Positions 45,299 to 57,978 of a DNA stretch of 64,000 nucleotides are shown here, piece by piece. This stretch comes from Acidimicrobiales bacterium (GTDB lineage: Bacteria > Actinomycetota > Acidimicrobiia > Acidimicrobiales > Aldehydirespiratoraceae), in NCBI GenBank assembly GCA_029263195.1, contig JAJCXX010000028.1, forward strand, positions 1 to 64,000. Direction: 5' to 3'. Both the position numbers and the translations under genes were made by a program. The notes under the pieces are model-generated. The model was given only the letters and a program-made list of their open reading frames with translations. It was not told the DNA's origin and did not search any database. Positions within the stretch are counted from its first letter, which is position 1; the number at the start of each line of letters is the position of its first letter.

Positions 45299-46789
45299 GT
45301 GAGACGCTTTGCGCCACCGATACTTTCCGGTCTGCTCATCGCGGCCGCTCTTCCCCCATGGGGATGGTGGCCCGCGGCGCTCGTCGGTGTCGCTATCTGG
45401 TTCCACCGGATCGACGATCCATCTCCGCGAGCCCGCTTCATCGAGTCGCTGATCGTCGGACTCTCCTGGTCGATCCCATCAACGTTGTGGATGTTCGATC
45501 TCACTGCGGCCGGATGGCCGGTAGCAGTCCTCGTCTTCTCGATCTTCGTCGGGCTGGTCGGAGTCGTGACCCCGGCCGAACGGCCGATACGCCGCGCGGT
45601 CTTCCCGGCCGGCGTCGTGCTGGCCGAACTGGCCCGTTGGTCGTGGCCCTTCGGTGGTGTCCCCTTGGCCACTCTCGCCATGGCCGAGGTCGCTTCTCCC
45701 CTGGCGCCGGTCACACGACTGTTCGGATCCCCATTCTTGGTGATGATCACCGCCGTCACCGCAGTGACATTGGCCGATATCGCCAAGCGCCAACGAGCCG
45801 GGCTACCGGGCGCCGCCGTGGTGCTCGTCGCCGTCGTCGCCGGAATGATCGCCGTGGCCAACGGATCCAACTCGGCCGACCGAATCGACGTCGCTGTCGT
45901 GCAGGGCGGGGGCCCTCAGAACACTCGGGCCAATCTGTGTGAGAACCGAACCGTCTTCGAACGGCACATGGCGGCCAGCCAACTGATCGATCAGCCCGTC
46001 GACCTGGTGTTGTGGCCGGAGAACGTGGTCAACCCGGTGCCCGACGGCGAATCGAGCTCGCTGTGCAGTGAACCGCTGTTGTGGCATTCCGAGGCAGCAG
46101 ATCGTCTCACCGAGCTGGCTGCCGACCTCGATGCGGTGCTCGTGTCGGGCTGGTTCGAGCGCTCCGCCGACAACCTCTACAACGAGAACTACTCAATCGC
46201 GACCTCCCCCGACGGAACCGTGACCGGACGGTACGACAAGGTCAGACTCGTCCCCTTCGGGGAGTACGTGCCGTTCCGATCTCTGATCGAGTCGTTCAGC
46301 GGTGAGCTTCCGGCGCGCGACACCCGCCCTGGAACCGGGCCGGCCGTGATCGACTCGGCGGTCGGGCGCCTGGGCGTGGCGATCTCGTGGGAGGTCTTCT
46401 TCGACGGTCGAGCTCGCGACGCCATCGGAAACGGCGGCCAGGTTCTGCTCAATCCGACCAATGGCTCCAGCTATTGGCTGACGATCCTCCAGAGCCAGCA
46501 GACCGCGTCGAGCCGACTGAGAGCCCTCGAGACCGACCGGTGGGTGTTGCAGGCCGCCCCGACGGGTTTCTCCGCCATCGTCTCGCCCGAAGGCGACGTG
46601 ATCAACCGCACCGCCATCAGCGAACAGAACGTGCTCTACGCGACCATCGATCTTCGCGACAGCCGCACCCTCGCGGTGAGATGGGGGGCGTGGCCTACTC
46701 TTCTCGCCAGCCTCGCCGTGATCGCCTGGGTTTGGGTGCCGGTGCTCGAGGCGGGTCGTTTGGGTCGATGGGTCAGATCTCGACGCTGA
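45299..46789 (+). CDS. lnt: Apolipoprotein N-acyltransferase-like protein with Cys-to-Ser active site
   Basis: A 496-residue protein with six N-terminal membrane helices and a nitrilase-type domain outside the membrane. The catalytic Glu241 (WPENV) and Lys314 ([12 protein letters not shown]) are present. The nucleophile region, usually ICYE, reads AISWEVFF with Ser363 instead of Cys. The enzyme class adds a third acyl chain to lipoproteins; several lipoproteins are encoded here. GTG 45299 has TAGCAT (45285-45290) 8 nt upstream. The end overlaps dtd by 17 nt. Confidence 0.82.
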   Translation: MRRFAPPILSGLLIAAALPPWGWWPAALVGVAIWFHRIDDPSPRARFIESLIVGLSWSIPSTLWMFDLTAAGWPVAVLVFSIFVGLVGVVTPAERPIRRAVFPAGVVLAELARWSWPFGGVPLATLAMAEVASPLAPVTRLFGSPFLVMITAVTAVTLADIAKRQRAGLPGAAVVLVAVVAGMIAVANGSNSADRIDVAVVQGGGPQNTRANLCENRTVFERHMAASQLIDQPVDLVLWPENVVNPVPDGESSSLCSEPLLWHSEAADRLTELAADLDAVLVSGWFERSADNLYNENYSIATSPDGTVTGRYDKVRLVPFGEYVPFRSLIESFSGELPARDTRPGTGPAVIDSAVGRLGVAISWEVFFDGRARDAIGNGGQVLLNPTNGSSYWLTILQSQQTASSRLRALETDRWVLQAAPTGFSAIVSPEGDVINRTAISEQNVLYATIDLRDSRTLAVRWGAWPTLLASLAVIAWVWVPVLEAGRLGRWVRSRR

Positions 46790-47210
46790 CGGTCACCGGC
46801 CCGTCGTTCACCAGTTCGACCAGCATCTCGGATTGGAACGAACCCGTGGCGACCTTCGCTCCGAGTTCGGACAGATCGGTGACAAGGGCCTCGATCAGCG
46901 GTCGGGCCACCTCGGGCCGAGCCGCAGCCGACCAGCCCGGGCGCCGACCGCTCGACGTGTCGCCGTAGAGCGTGAATTGACTCACCACGAGAATCTCGCC
47001 CGTGGTGTCGGCCAGCGAGAGATTGATCAGCCCGTCGGTGTCATCGAAGAGTCGGATGTGCCACAGCTTTTCGGCGAGCTTGCGGGCTTTCGTCTCCGTG
47101 TCGTCGTGGGTGATCCCGACGAGAGCCAGCAGGCCCGGGCCGATCTCGCCGACGACCTCGCCATCGACGGCAACCGAAGCCCGGGTGACTCTTTGAACCA
47201 GTGCTCGCAC
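46773..47210 (-). CDS. dtd: D-aminoacyl-tRNA deacylase
   Basis: A 145-residue DTD. The catalytic motifs SQFTLYGD and NDGPVTV are intact, and the start [20 protein letters not shown] is typical. It removes D-amino acids wrongly loaded on tRNA. GTG 47210 has TAGCGT (47217-47222) 6 nt upstream; the TAG of that box is the lacZ stop. So it can be expressed alone as well as from lacZ read-through. It is convergent with lnt. Confidence 0.95.
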   Translation of the reverse strand: MRALVQRVTRASVAVDGEVVGEIGPGLLALVGITHDDTETKARKLAEKLWHIRLFDDTDGLINLSLADTTGEILVVSQFTLYGDTSSGRRPGWSAAARPEVARPLIEALVTDLSELGAKVATGSFQSEMLVELVNDGPVTVSVEI

Positions 47211-47219
47211 AGCCCGACG

Positions 47220-50390
<3,171 letters not shown>

Positions 50391-50490
50391 TTAAGCCAGT
50401 CGGAGCGACTCGCGTCACGCCTGGTGGGGTTGGGGATATCTCGCGGCATTATTTGACGTCCGATCTATTGCGGGTGAAGCCTTGTCGTTC

Positions 50491-51750
50491 ATGTCTGATC
50501 AGCGCACGCTGCGCATAGCTCTACTCACCTACCGTGGCAAGCCCCACGTCGGCGGTCAGGGGGTCTACGTGCGGCACCTCTCCAAGGCCCTCGTCGATCT
50601 CGGGCACTCGGTGACGGTGATCGCCGGCCCGCCCTACCCGAACCTCGACCCGTCGGTCTCCATCGTCGAACTTCCTAGCCTCGACATCTGGTCGGAGCCC
50701 CATCCCATGCGCAAGCCGCGTTTCTGGGAATGGAAGGACTGGACCGACGCCCTCGAACACCTCTCGTTCGACACCGGCAACTTCTCCGAACCAATGGCTT
50801 TCAGCATGCGGGCGTGGCGTTACCTTCGCACCCGCCGCCACGAATTCGATGTCATCCACGACAATCAGACGCTCGGCTGGGGAATTCTCAAGCTTCACCA
50901 AGAAGGCTGGCCGATTCTCGAGACCATTCATCATCCGATCACGGTCGATCGCCGTCTCGAACTCGAGCATGCCCGTTCACTCTGGGAGCAGTTCGGGAAG
51001 CGGCGCTGGTACGCGTTCACCAAGATGCAGACCCAGGTGGCGAAGCGACTGCCGAGAGTGCAGACCGTGTCCGAGTCGTCCAAGGGCGACATCCATCGCG
51101 ACCACAGAGTGCCGCTCGATCGTCTGCACGTCGTTCCGGTGGGAGTCGATCCCGACCTCTTCAAGCCGGTTCCCGGAGTCGAACGCATCCCGGGCCATCT
51201 CGTCACCACGGCCAGCGCCGACGTGGCCATGAAGGGACTCCGGTTCCTGCTGGAGGCCATCGCCAAGCTCCGAACCGAACGGCACATTCAGCTCACGATC
51301 ATCGGAAAGCCGAACCCCGAAAGCGAATCAAGCCGCACCATGACCAAGCTGGGTCTCGACGACTGCGTCACGTTCGTGTCGGGAGTTCCTGACCAACGGA
51401 TCGTTGAGCTCTACAGCGAGGCCGAGCTCGCCGTGGTTCCCTCTCTCTACGAGGGCTTCTCGCTTCCCGCGATCGAAGCCATGGGATCCGGCGTTCCTCT
51501 GGTGGCCACCACCGGCGGCGCCCTACCCGAAGTGGCGGGGACCGACGGAGAAACCTGTTTTCTCACCGAACCGGGCGACAGCGAGGGTCTGGCGTCGACC
51601 ATCCGCTTCGCTCTCGACAATCCCGAACTTCGCGCCAAAGTCGGCGAGGCCGGACGCAAGAGAGTCATCGAGCACTGGTCCTGGCGACACACCGCAGTTC
51701 GAACCGTCGAGCAGTACAACGCCATCCTCGACCTCGACGACGGTCGCTGA
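50491..51750 (+). CDS. Glycosyltransferase family 4 protein
   Basis: A 419-residue GT-B enzyme. The acceptor-side start RIALLTYRGKPHVGGQGVYVRHLSKAL and the donor-side EGFSLPAIEAMGSGVPLVATTGGALPEV (GT4 E-x7-E pattern) are visible. It adds a sugar from a nucleotide donor to a lipid, glycan or small molecule. ATG 50491 is preferred over TTG 50482. It begins a three-gene cluster with a methyltransferase (1-nt overlap) and an alpha-barrel protein. Confidence 0.88.
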   Translation: MSDQRTLRIALLTYRGKPHVGGQGVYVRHLSKALVDLGHSVTVIAGPPYPNLDPSVSIVELPSLDIWSEPHPMRKPRFWEWKDWTDALEHLSFDTGNFSEPMAFSMRAWRYLRTRRHEFDVIHDNQTLGWGILKLHQEGWPILETIHHPITVDRRLELEHARSLWEQFGKRRWYAFTKMQTQVAKRLPRVQTVSESSKGDIHRDHRVPLDRLHVVPVGVDPDLFKPVPGVERIPGHLVTTASADVAMKGLRFLLEAIAKLRTERHIQLTIIGKPNPESESSRTMTKLGLDDCVTFVSGVPDQRIVELYSEAELAVVPSLYEGFSLPAIEAMGSGVPLVATTGGALPEVAGTDGETCFLTEPGDSEGLASTIRFALDNPELRAKVGEAGRKRVIEHWSWRHTAVRTVEQYNAILDLDDGR

Positions 51751-52514
51751 TGCTCACCGTCGACTACGACCGTCTCGACCTGAGGGCCGGCGATCTGCTG
51801 CTCGACCTCGGTTGCGGATTCGGCCGTCACACCTACGAAGCACTGGTGCGGGGAGCCGATGTCGTGCAATGCGACATGGCGATGCCCGAACTCGCCAACA
51901 TCCGAGACACCTCAGCACTGCTCGCAAAAGAGGGAATGTTCGACGGGAAGCTGTTGGTCGCTCCAGCCCAAGGCGACGCCACACGACTGCCCTTCGCCGA
52001 CCACAGCTTCGACCGGATCATCGCCTCGGAGGTCTTCGAGCACATCCCAGACGACCTCGCGGCCTACGACGAACTGGTCAGGCTTCTCAAGCCCGGCGGC
52101 ACCGTCGCGGTCACCATCCCTTCGTGGCTGCCCGAAAAAATATGCTGGAAACTCAGCGACGACTACCATGCGCCGGCGGTCGAAGGGGGCCACGTGCGCA
52201 TCTACACCGAGAAAGAAGTCCGTTCGAAGATGTTCGACGCCGGACTCGAGCCCGGTCAGTCGCACCACGCCCATGCGCTGCATTCTCCCTATTGGTGGCT
52301 GCGCTGCGCTGTCGGCCCCAACCAAGAGATCGCCAACAACCGTCTTGTCAAGACCTATCACCGGCTGCTGGAGTGGGACATCGTGAAGAAGCCATTCATC
52401 ACGCGGGCCGCCGACCGAATCCTCAATCCCGTGATCGGCAAGTCGCTTGTCGTTTACGCAACCAAGCCCTCCGTTATTCCCGCCGATTCAGTTCGGAGCG
52501 CCAATGCAGCCTGA
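51750..52514 (+). CDS. Class I SAM-dependent methyltransferase (glycan cluster)
   Basis: A 254-residue methyltransferase. Motif I is LLLDLGCGFGRHTYEAL, followed by ATRLPFADHSFDRIIASEVFEHIPDDLAAYDEL, the Methyltransf_11 pattern. ATG 51750 shares one base with the stop of the glycosyltransferase gene, and the next gene starts 11 nt before its own stop. Methylation of the product of the neighbouring glycosyltransferase is a reasonable inference. Confidence 0.88.
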   Translation: MLTVDYDRLDLRAGDLLLDLGCGFGRHTYEALVRGADVVQCDMAMPELANIRDTSALLAKEGMFDGKLLVAPAQGDATRLPFADHSFDRIIASEVFEHIPDDLAAYDELVRLLKPGGTVAVTIPSWLPEKICWKLSDDYHAPAVEGGHVRIYTEKEVRSKMFDAGLEPGQSHHAHALHSPYWWLRCAVGPNQEIANNRLVKTYHRLLEWDIVKKPFITRAADRILNPVIGKSLVVYATKPSVIPADSVRSANAA

Positions 52515-53568
52515 GATCACCGGCCTGCTCACCCCCGAGCAGATCACGGCAACCTCCGAATCGATAGCGGCCTGTCAGAACCCCTCAGGGATGATCCCGT
52601 GGGTCGTGGGCGGCCATGCCGACCCGTGGAACCACATCGAGGCCGCCATGGCGCTCGACATCGGTGGTCACCGCACCGAAGCCGAAGCCGCCTACGCATG
52701 GCTGGCCGGTATCCAGAGGCCCGACGGGTCGTGGTTCCAGTACTACATCGGCGACGAAGTCGAGCAGGACAAGCTCGACGCCAACGTGATCGCCTACGTG
52801 GCCACCGGCACCCTGCATCATTTCCTGACCCATCGCGACACCGGGTTCCTTGAAGAGATGTGGCCGGTGGTCGAGAAGGCGATCGACTTCGTTCTCGAAC
52901 TGCAGCAGCCCCGCGGTGAGATCCTCTGGGCCCGCCATCCCGACGGCACGCCGTGGCCTTTCGCATTGCTCACCGGTTCATCGTCAATTGCCCACAGCAT
53001 CCGCTGCGCCATCGCAATCGCAATCGAGCTCGGCCATGAGCGTCCCGACTGGGAGCTTTCCCTGGCCCAACTGGCCGATGCCATTCGCAACCACCGCGCC
53101 GAGGCTTTCTCACCCAAGCACCGCTGGGCCATGGACTGGTACTACCCCGTGTTGGGGGGTGTGCTCAGCGGCGAGGTCGGCCGAGCTCATCTCGACGAAC
53201 GGTTCGATGCCTTCCTCCTCGAGGGTGAAGGAATCCGGTGCGTCAACGACCGTCCGTGGGTCACCGCCGCCGAGACCTGCGAATGCGCCCTCGCCTACCT
53301 GGGAGTCGGCGACACCGCCCGGGCCGTGCAACTGTTCACGCTGGCTCAGCGGCTTCGTGAGCCCGACGGCCGCTACATCACCGGAATGGTGCACCCCGAA
53401 CGAAATCTGTTTCCACGAGACGAACGTTCGACCTACTCAGCGGCCGCGGTGTTGCTCGCCGCCGAGGCACTCGAAGGCACCAGCGCTGCGGCCGGCCTGT
53501 TCGCCGACCACAACTTCCTGCCGGCGATCATCGACATCAACGTCGCCGACGAACCCGCCCGCGACTGA
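52504..53568 (+). CDS. Prenyltransferase/terpenoid-cyclase-like alpha-barrel protein
   Basis: A 354-residue all-helical protein with repeats of the squalene-cyclase/prenyltransferase toroid type ('YAWLAGIQRPDGSWFQYYIGDE', 'ALAYLGVGDTARAVQLFTLAQRLREPDGRYITGMV'). The DxDD motif of cyclases is absent, so it is not an ordinary terpene cyclase; it could bind or hydrolyse a polyprenyl-linked or glycan substrate. ATG 52504 overlaps the methyltransferase end. Function unknown; the three genes should be viewed together. Confidence 0.72.
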   Translation: MQPEITGLLTPEQITATSESIAACQNPSGMIPWVVGGHADPWNHIEAAMALDIGGHRTEAEAAYAWLAGIQRPDGSWFQYYIGDEVEQDKLDANVIAYVATGTLHHFLTHRDTGFLEEMWPVVEKAIDFVLELQQPRGEILWARHPDGTPWPFALLTGSSSIAHSIRCAIAIAIELGHERPDWELSLAQLADAIRNHRAEAFSPKHRWAMDWYYPVLGGVLSGEVGRAHLDERFDAFLLEGEGIRCVNDRPWVTAAETCECALAYLGVGDTARAVQLFTLAQRLREPDGRYITGMVHPERNLFPRDERSTYSAAAVLLAAEALEGTSAAAGLFADHNFLPAIIDINVADEPARD

Positions 53569-53632
53569 ACGACGACGGCGTGGCCCGAAGGGTCCGCGGC
53601 TGGTGGCTTCGATCTGACCGGTCCGATCCGGC

Positions 53633-53663
53633 TACGCTCTCGGTCATGATGTGCTCCATCTGA
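53633..53663 (+). other. Leaderless-type promoter followed by a 5-codon ORF
   Basis: TACGCT (53633-53638) lies 7 nt before ATG 53646, the geometry seen at real genes here, but the frame reads MMCSI and stops at once (53661-53663). It may be a leader peptide or the remains of a lost gene. The rest of the 218-nt gap up to the methyltransferase shows no other feature. Confidence 0.4.
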
Positions 53664-53786
53664 TCCTCACCCCCGGCGCAGGCCTATGGCGGTCTCGCGC
53701 CAACCCATGAAGATCAGTCGGCCTCCACAGGCTGGCTCTGACAACAGCGCTAGTCCACGTTCCCCATGGCGTGTGGGCACCCGCAG

Positions 53787-54638
53787 ATGGAGTTTCAAGT
53801 GTTCAATCAACTCGAGAAAATTGGCGCGCGCCCGGATGTCTTCGGCGCCTACACGGCCGCGGATCTCTGGACCGACCCCCATATCTCAGAGCAAATGCTC
53901 GGCTACCACCTCAACGGCGACGTCGCCTCGGCATCCAGGACAACTGCATTCATCGGCGACTCTCTGAATTGGCTTGCTGCCTACCTCGATATTGGCCCTC
54001 GAACGGGAGTGCTCGATCTCGGTTGCGGCCCAGGGCTCTACACCAACCCACTCGCGATGCTGGGCGCCCAGGTAGTCGGAGTCGATTTCTCGAAACGGTC
54101 ACTTCACCACGCACGCTCCGCCGCACCCAAGGAAGGCGCGCCACCGACGTACATCCACGGCAACTACCTCGACGTTGACATACCCGGCACATTCGACCTA
54201 GTGCTCATGGCAATGTGCGACTACTGCGCGCTGAGCCCATCGCAACGACGAACATTGCTGGACCGCGTCAGTTCGTTGCTGCGACCCGACGGACGATTCG
54301 TGTTCGACGTCTATGGGTTGGCCTCGATGCGAGGGCGAGAGGAGACGGTGATCTACGCACCAGAATTGATGGACGGCTTCTGGTCGGCCGAGCTTTACCA
54401 CGGCTTCCATCACACGTTCGTGTACGAACGTGAGCGCGTCATTCTCGACAGGTACGAGATCGTCGAGGCGACTCGATCACGAACGATCTACAACTGGCTC
54501 CAACACTTCGATTCTTCGTCGATCGAGCAGGAGCTCAACGCATCCGATTTCGAGGTCATCGCGCTCTTTGGTGACTTGACCGGAGCCAATCTCATTCCAG
54601 ATCCCTCCGAATTTTGCGTTGTTGCTGGGCCGATGTGA
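53787..54638 (+). CDS. SAM-dependent methyltransferase, possibly acquired
   Basis: A 283-residue methyltransferase. 'AADLWTDPHISEQMLGYHLN' opens the fold, motif I is VLDLGCGPGLYTNPLAMLG, then VDFSKRSLHHARS and DLVLMAMCDYCALS. Codon use looks less GC-biased than in neighbours (for example tta/ttg, att and aca codons are common). The first in-frame ATG is 53766; 53787 gives the more typical start. No promoter recognised. Confidence 0.8.
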   Translation: MEFQVFNQLEKIGARPDVFGAYTAADLWTDPHISEQMLGYHLNGDVASASRTTAFIGDSLNWLAAYLDIGPRTGVLDLGCGPGLYTNPLAMLGAQVVGVDFSKRSLHHARSAAPKEGAPPTYIHGNYLDVDIPGTFDLVLMAMCDYCALSPSQRRTLLDRVSSLLRPDGRFVFDVYGLASMRGREETVIYAPELMDGFWSAELYHGFHHTFVYERERVILDRYEIVEATRSRTIYNWLQHFDSSSIEQELNASDFEVIALFGDLTGANLIPDPSEFCVVAGPM

Positions 54639-54660
54639 GGAGATGAGAGTGGAGTAGTTC

Positions 54661-55284
54661 TCATTCCCCGACGCGCTCGAGTACCCGCAGGGAACCGACG
54701 GCTTCGATCTCCGCGAACGAACCCGATTCCATGGCACGCGTGTAGATCTCGAACGGCGGTCGGCCTCCGTCGGCCGGGTCGGGAAACACGTCGTGGATCA
54801 GTAGGCGGCCCCCGATGACCACGTTCGGCACCCAACCCTCGTAGTCGAGGTGGGCCGGCTCCGAGCCGTGGCCGCCGTCGATGAACAGCAGAGCCAGCGG
54901 TGTCTTCCATGCCGCGGCCACTGCCGGCGAATCGCCGACAAGAGCTACGACGGTTCCTTCGAGGCCGGCATCGTGGATGGTGCGTCGAAACGTCGGGAGG
55001 GTGTCGATGCTGCCGATCTCAGAGTCGACGAGATCGGGCTCGTGCCATTCCCACCCTTCCTGGTTCTCCTCCGATCCCCGGTGATGATCCAGCGCGAAGA
55101 GAAGACGACCGGTCTGCTTGGCAGCGGCACCCAGATAGATCGACGACTTGCCGCAGTAGCTGCCAACTTCGAGCATCGGACCGTCGACTTCGAGGTCAAC
55201 GGCTGACCGGTGAAGTGCCAGACCTTCGTCGTCCGGCATGAAACCTCGTGCTGCTTCGGCCTTTGACCGAAGAGTCGGGTCCAT
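54661..55284 (-). CDS. Class I SAM methyltransferase (Methyltransf_24 type)
   Basis: A 207-residue protein with MLEVGSYCGKSSIYLGAAA (motif I), FALDHHRGSEE and LLFIDGGHGSEPAHLDYEGW, all typical of the cephalosporin-hydroxylase/Methyltransf_24 group found in sugar and cell-wall clusters. The substrate is unknown. Its ATG immediately follows the stop of the GtrA gene, so they form a pair. Confidence 0.82.
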   Translation of the reverse strand: MDPTLRSKAEAARGFMPDDEGLALHRSAVDLEVDGPMLEVGSYCGKSSIYLGAAAKQTGRLLFALDHHRGSEENQEGWEWHEPDLVDSEIGSIDTLPTFRRTIHDAGLEGTVVALVGDSPAVAAAWKTPLALLFIDGGHGSEPAHLDYEGWVPNVVIGGRLLIHDVFPDPADGGRPPFEIYTRAMESGSFAEIEAVGSLRVLERVGE

Positions 55285-55752
55285 TCAGATCGCTTCGGCG
55301 GGTTCGGACGCCCCATCGGCCCTGTCGCGGCTCCACATGAGATTGTCGATCACGAGGTACTTGACCACCCAGACGACCCCGTAGGCGCCGAGATTGCCCA
55401 GCAGGATCGCAACCGTGCTGTCGGTGATGCTGGCAACTATCACCACGACCAACGTCGAGAACGCCAAGCCGGCCAGCGCCAGCATCCAGAACGGCAATAT
55501 CTCGGCCGAAACGCTGTGGCTTCCGGTCTTCTGCCAGACCCAGTATCGGCTGAGCAGATAGGCCGGACCGGTGCTCACCACCCACGCGCTCACGCTCGAT
55601 GCGACCGCTGACCAGCCGAGTACGGCATGGCAGAACGCGAGCGTGGTCATGCCAATCGCCACGTTGACGACCGACACACCGCAGTACCGGAGCAGGCGAA
55701 ATCCATGCTCTTCGACTATCCGCAGGAGTGCCGTCGGGGCCGGTTTCGACAT
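55285..55752 (-). CDS. GtrA-family membrane protein
   Basis: A 155-residue protein with four membrane helices and the family's NVAIGMTTLAFCHAVLG and YLLSRYWVWQ. GtrA proteins are thought to flip polyprenyl-phosphate-linked sugars for surface glycans. ATG 55752 has TAACAT (55761-55766) 8 nt upstream and no ribosome site. A methyltransferase gene follows with no gap, consistent with a surface glycan role. Confidence 0.85.
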   Translation of the reverse strand: MSKPAPTALLRIVEEHGFRLLRYCGVSVVNVAIGMTTLAFCHAVLGWSAVASSVSAWVVSTGPAYLLSRYWVWQKTGSHSVSAEILPFWMLALAGLAFSTLVVVIVASITDSTVAILLGNLGAYGVVWVVKYLVIDNLMWSRDRADGASEPAEAI

Positions 55753-55858
55753 GGGAGAAGATGTTACCGTCATCCCTCTAGTTGTCGGTCGGCACCTCGA
55801 ATACTTGAAATCGAGGCGCCTCGACACGCTGAGCGGCCTTCCGCGGCATCATGTGCTG

Positions 55859-56707
55859 ATGCAGCAAGACGTCGCCGATCTCGTACGCCTTCTCGATCTC
55901 GAAGCGATCGAGGTCAACATGTTCCGTGGTGTCTCACCCGACGAAGACCGGCAGCGCATATTCGGTGGTCAGGTGGCAGGGCAGGCCCTCGTTGCCGCGG
56001 CCCGCACCGTGGAGCCCGAACGGTCAGTTCATTCCCTGCACGCCTACTTCCTCCGGCCCGGTGATCCCAACTGCCCCGTCCTCTACGACGTGGACCGGAT
56101 TCGAGACGGCCGATCATTCACCACGAGACGAGTCGTGGGGATCCAGCACGGCCGGGCCATCTTCAATCTCGCGGCGTCGTTCCAGATCCACGAGGAAGGG
56201 TTCCAGCATCTCGACGAGATGCCCGACGTGCCCGCCCCCGAGAGTCTCATCAGCCGCAAGCAGGACTGGGCCGATGCCGGACTCGAGGAGGAATGGGCGA
56301 AGCGCCCCCATCCGATCGACTTCCGCTACGTGACGGCCAGCCCCTTCAATCGCAACGAGCCGCTGCCTCCCGTGCAACAGGTGTGGTTTCGCACCGACGG
56401 CGAGCTCCCCGATGATCCCGTTCTCCACGCCTGCCTGCTCACCTACGCCTCCGATATGACCCTGCTCGACACCACTCTCCTCCCCCACGGCACCAGCTCG
56501 ATGGACGGGTCGATACTGATGGCCAGCCTCGATCACGCCATGTGGTTCCACGGTCCGTTCCGTGCCGATGAGTGGCTGCTCTACGACCAGCGCACACCGG
56601 CGGCTCTCAACGGTCGGGGTCTTGCCACGGGGCGTGTCTTCACGCAGGACGGCTGCCTGATCGCCTCGGTGGTGCAGGAAGGGCTCATTCGGCGAGCCAA
56701 GCCGTGA
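55859..56707 (+). CDS. tesB: Acyl-CoA thioesterase II
   Basis: A 282-residue TesB. Landmarks are LVRLLDLEAIEVNMFRGVSPDEDRQRIFGGQVAGQAL, SLHAYFLRPGD, TRRVVGIQHGRAIF and SLDHAMWFHGPFRADEWLLYD, with the catalytic Asp/Gln/Thr set in the C-terminal hotdog. It hydrolyses medium- and long-chain acyl-CoA. The start at ATG 55859 fits the family's usual N terminus, but no ribosome or promoter signal confirms it. It overlaps the next gene by 4 nt. Confidence 0.93.
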   Translation: MQQDVADLVRLLDLEAIEVNMFRGVSPDEDRQRIFGGQVAGQALVAAARTVEPERSVHSLHAYFLRPGDPNCPVLYDVDRIRDGRSFTTRRVVGIQHGRAIFNLAASFQIHEEGFQHLDEMPDVPAPESLISRKQDWADAGLEEEWAKRPHPIDFRYVTASPFNRNEPLPPVQQVWFRTDGELPDDPVLHACLLTYASDMTLLDTTLLPHGTSSMDGSILMASLDHAMWFHGPFRADEWLLYDQRTPAALNGRGLATGRVFTQDGCLIASVVQEGLIRRAKP

Positions 56708-57978
56708 GGTCGACCGCAGCTGTCGCAATCGCAGCTCTCGGCCTGGTAGCTGCGGCGTGTTCCGATGTGCCGAGTTCTACCCCCGCCGGCACCACGACGA
56801 CCGCGACCGTGCCGTCGACCACAGCGGACACCGCCACGGTCCCGGATGCAGCCACGACTCTGCCCCCGTTGCCCGAGTCATCTACCGCGCCCGCCACGAC
56901 ATCGCTTCCGCCCGGTGACCCCTCACAGGCCTCCGTCACCGCGACCGTGATCGCCACACTCGACGAGCCGATCGCCACCGCTATCGCCCCCGATGGCGGG
57001 GTCTGGCTGGCCCAACGAGACGGGCGAGTCGTCGAGTTCGACCCGACCACAGGTGAATCCGGAGCGACGATCCTCGACATCTCAAGTCTCACAACGGCCG
57101 GAGGCGAGCGAGGGCTCCTGTCGATCGCAGTCGACGCCGACCACCTCTACGTCGACTACACCGACCAATCAGGCAACTCCAACATCGATGTCTACGCCCT
57201 CGACCCCGACGGGACACCCGGCGAACGACGACCGTTGCTCCAGCTGGATCAACCTTTCGCCAACCACAACGGCGGAGGCATGGCGGTCGGACCGGACGGA
57301 ATGCTCTACGTGGGATTCGGCGACGGAGGAAGCGGCGGCGATCCCCTCGGGTCGGGTCAGGACCCGACATCGCTGCTGGGATCCGTGATCCGTATCGACC
57401 CGACACCCGACGGCGATTCGGCCTATTCGATACCGCCCGACAACCCGTTCGCCGATGGAGCCGAGGGACGACCCGAGATCTTCATCACGGGCCTTCGCAA
57501 CCCGTGGCGGTTCGCCTTCGACCCCGTCACCGACGATCTCTGGCTGGCCGACGTCGGGCAGGACCGTTTCGAAGAGGTCGACTTGATGCTCGGGTCTGAC
57601 GGTTGGGGCCGCGGCGAGAACCTCGGCTGGAACGATCGTGAGGGCTTCCACGATTTCGCCGGCGGTGACTCCGAGGGCTTCATCGAGCCGGTGTTCGAAT
57701 ACCCCCACGACGGAAACCCCGGAGGATGCAGTGTCACCGGAGGGCTCGTCTACCGAGGGGGACAGATCCCCGAACTCCACGGTGCCTACCTCTTCGGCGA
57801 CTTCTGTACCGCGCGGCTTTGGGCACTATCGGCCTCCGACGACGGCTTCGCCTTTACCGACCTCGATCTCGAGGTTCCGGGTGGGGCGCTCACCTCGTTC
57901 GGGGTCGACTCGAACGGTGAGGTCATGCTCCTCTCGCTCACCGGACAGATCTCACGACTGGAGCCGACCGACAGCTAG
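56704..57978 (+). CDS. PQQ-dependent sugar dehydrogenase-like lipoprotein
   Basis: A 424-residue protein. GTG 56704 overlaps the tesB stop. A lipobox LVAAACSD near residue 19 is followed by a Thr/Ser/Pro linker to about residue 75. The six-bladed propeller has GLLSIAVDADHLYVDYT, NHNGGGMAVGPDGMLYVGFGDGG, TGLRNPWRFAFD, LWLADVGQDRFEEVDLM and GYLFGDFC-like 'GAYLFGDFCTARLW', all hallmarks of soluble aldose sugar dehydrogenases. It probably oxidises aldoses outside the membrane using PQQ and calcium. No PQQ genes are in view. Confidence 0.88.
   Translation: MRSTAAVAIAALGLVAAACSDVPSSTPAGTTTTATVPSTTADTATVPDAATTLPPLPESSTAPATTSLPPGDPSQASVTATVIATLDEPIATAIAPDGGVWLAQRDGRVVEFDPTTGESGATILDISSLTTAGGERGLLSIAVDADHLYVDYTDQSGNSNIDVYALDPDGTPGERRPLLQLDQPFANHNGGGMAVGPDGMLYVGFGDGGSGGDPLGSGQDPTSLLGSVIRIDPTPDGDSAYSIPPDNPFADGAEGRPEIFITGLRNPWRFAFDPVTDDLWLADVGQDRFEEVDLMLGSDGWGRGENLGWNDREGFHDFAGGDSEGFIEPVFEYPHDGNPGGCSVTGGLVYRGGQIPELHGAYLFGDFCTARLWALSASDDGFAFTDLDLEVPGGALTSFGVDSNGEVMLLSLTGQISRLEPTDS

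Noticed and set aside
50398-50410. AGTCG-GAG-CGACT as a LacI-type operator for lacZ
   Set aside because: The 5-bp arms are too short and no regulator gene or promoter supports it.
52504-53568. Squalene-hopene cyclase
   Set aside because: Too short (354 residues), no DxDD motif and few QW repeats.
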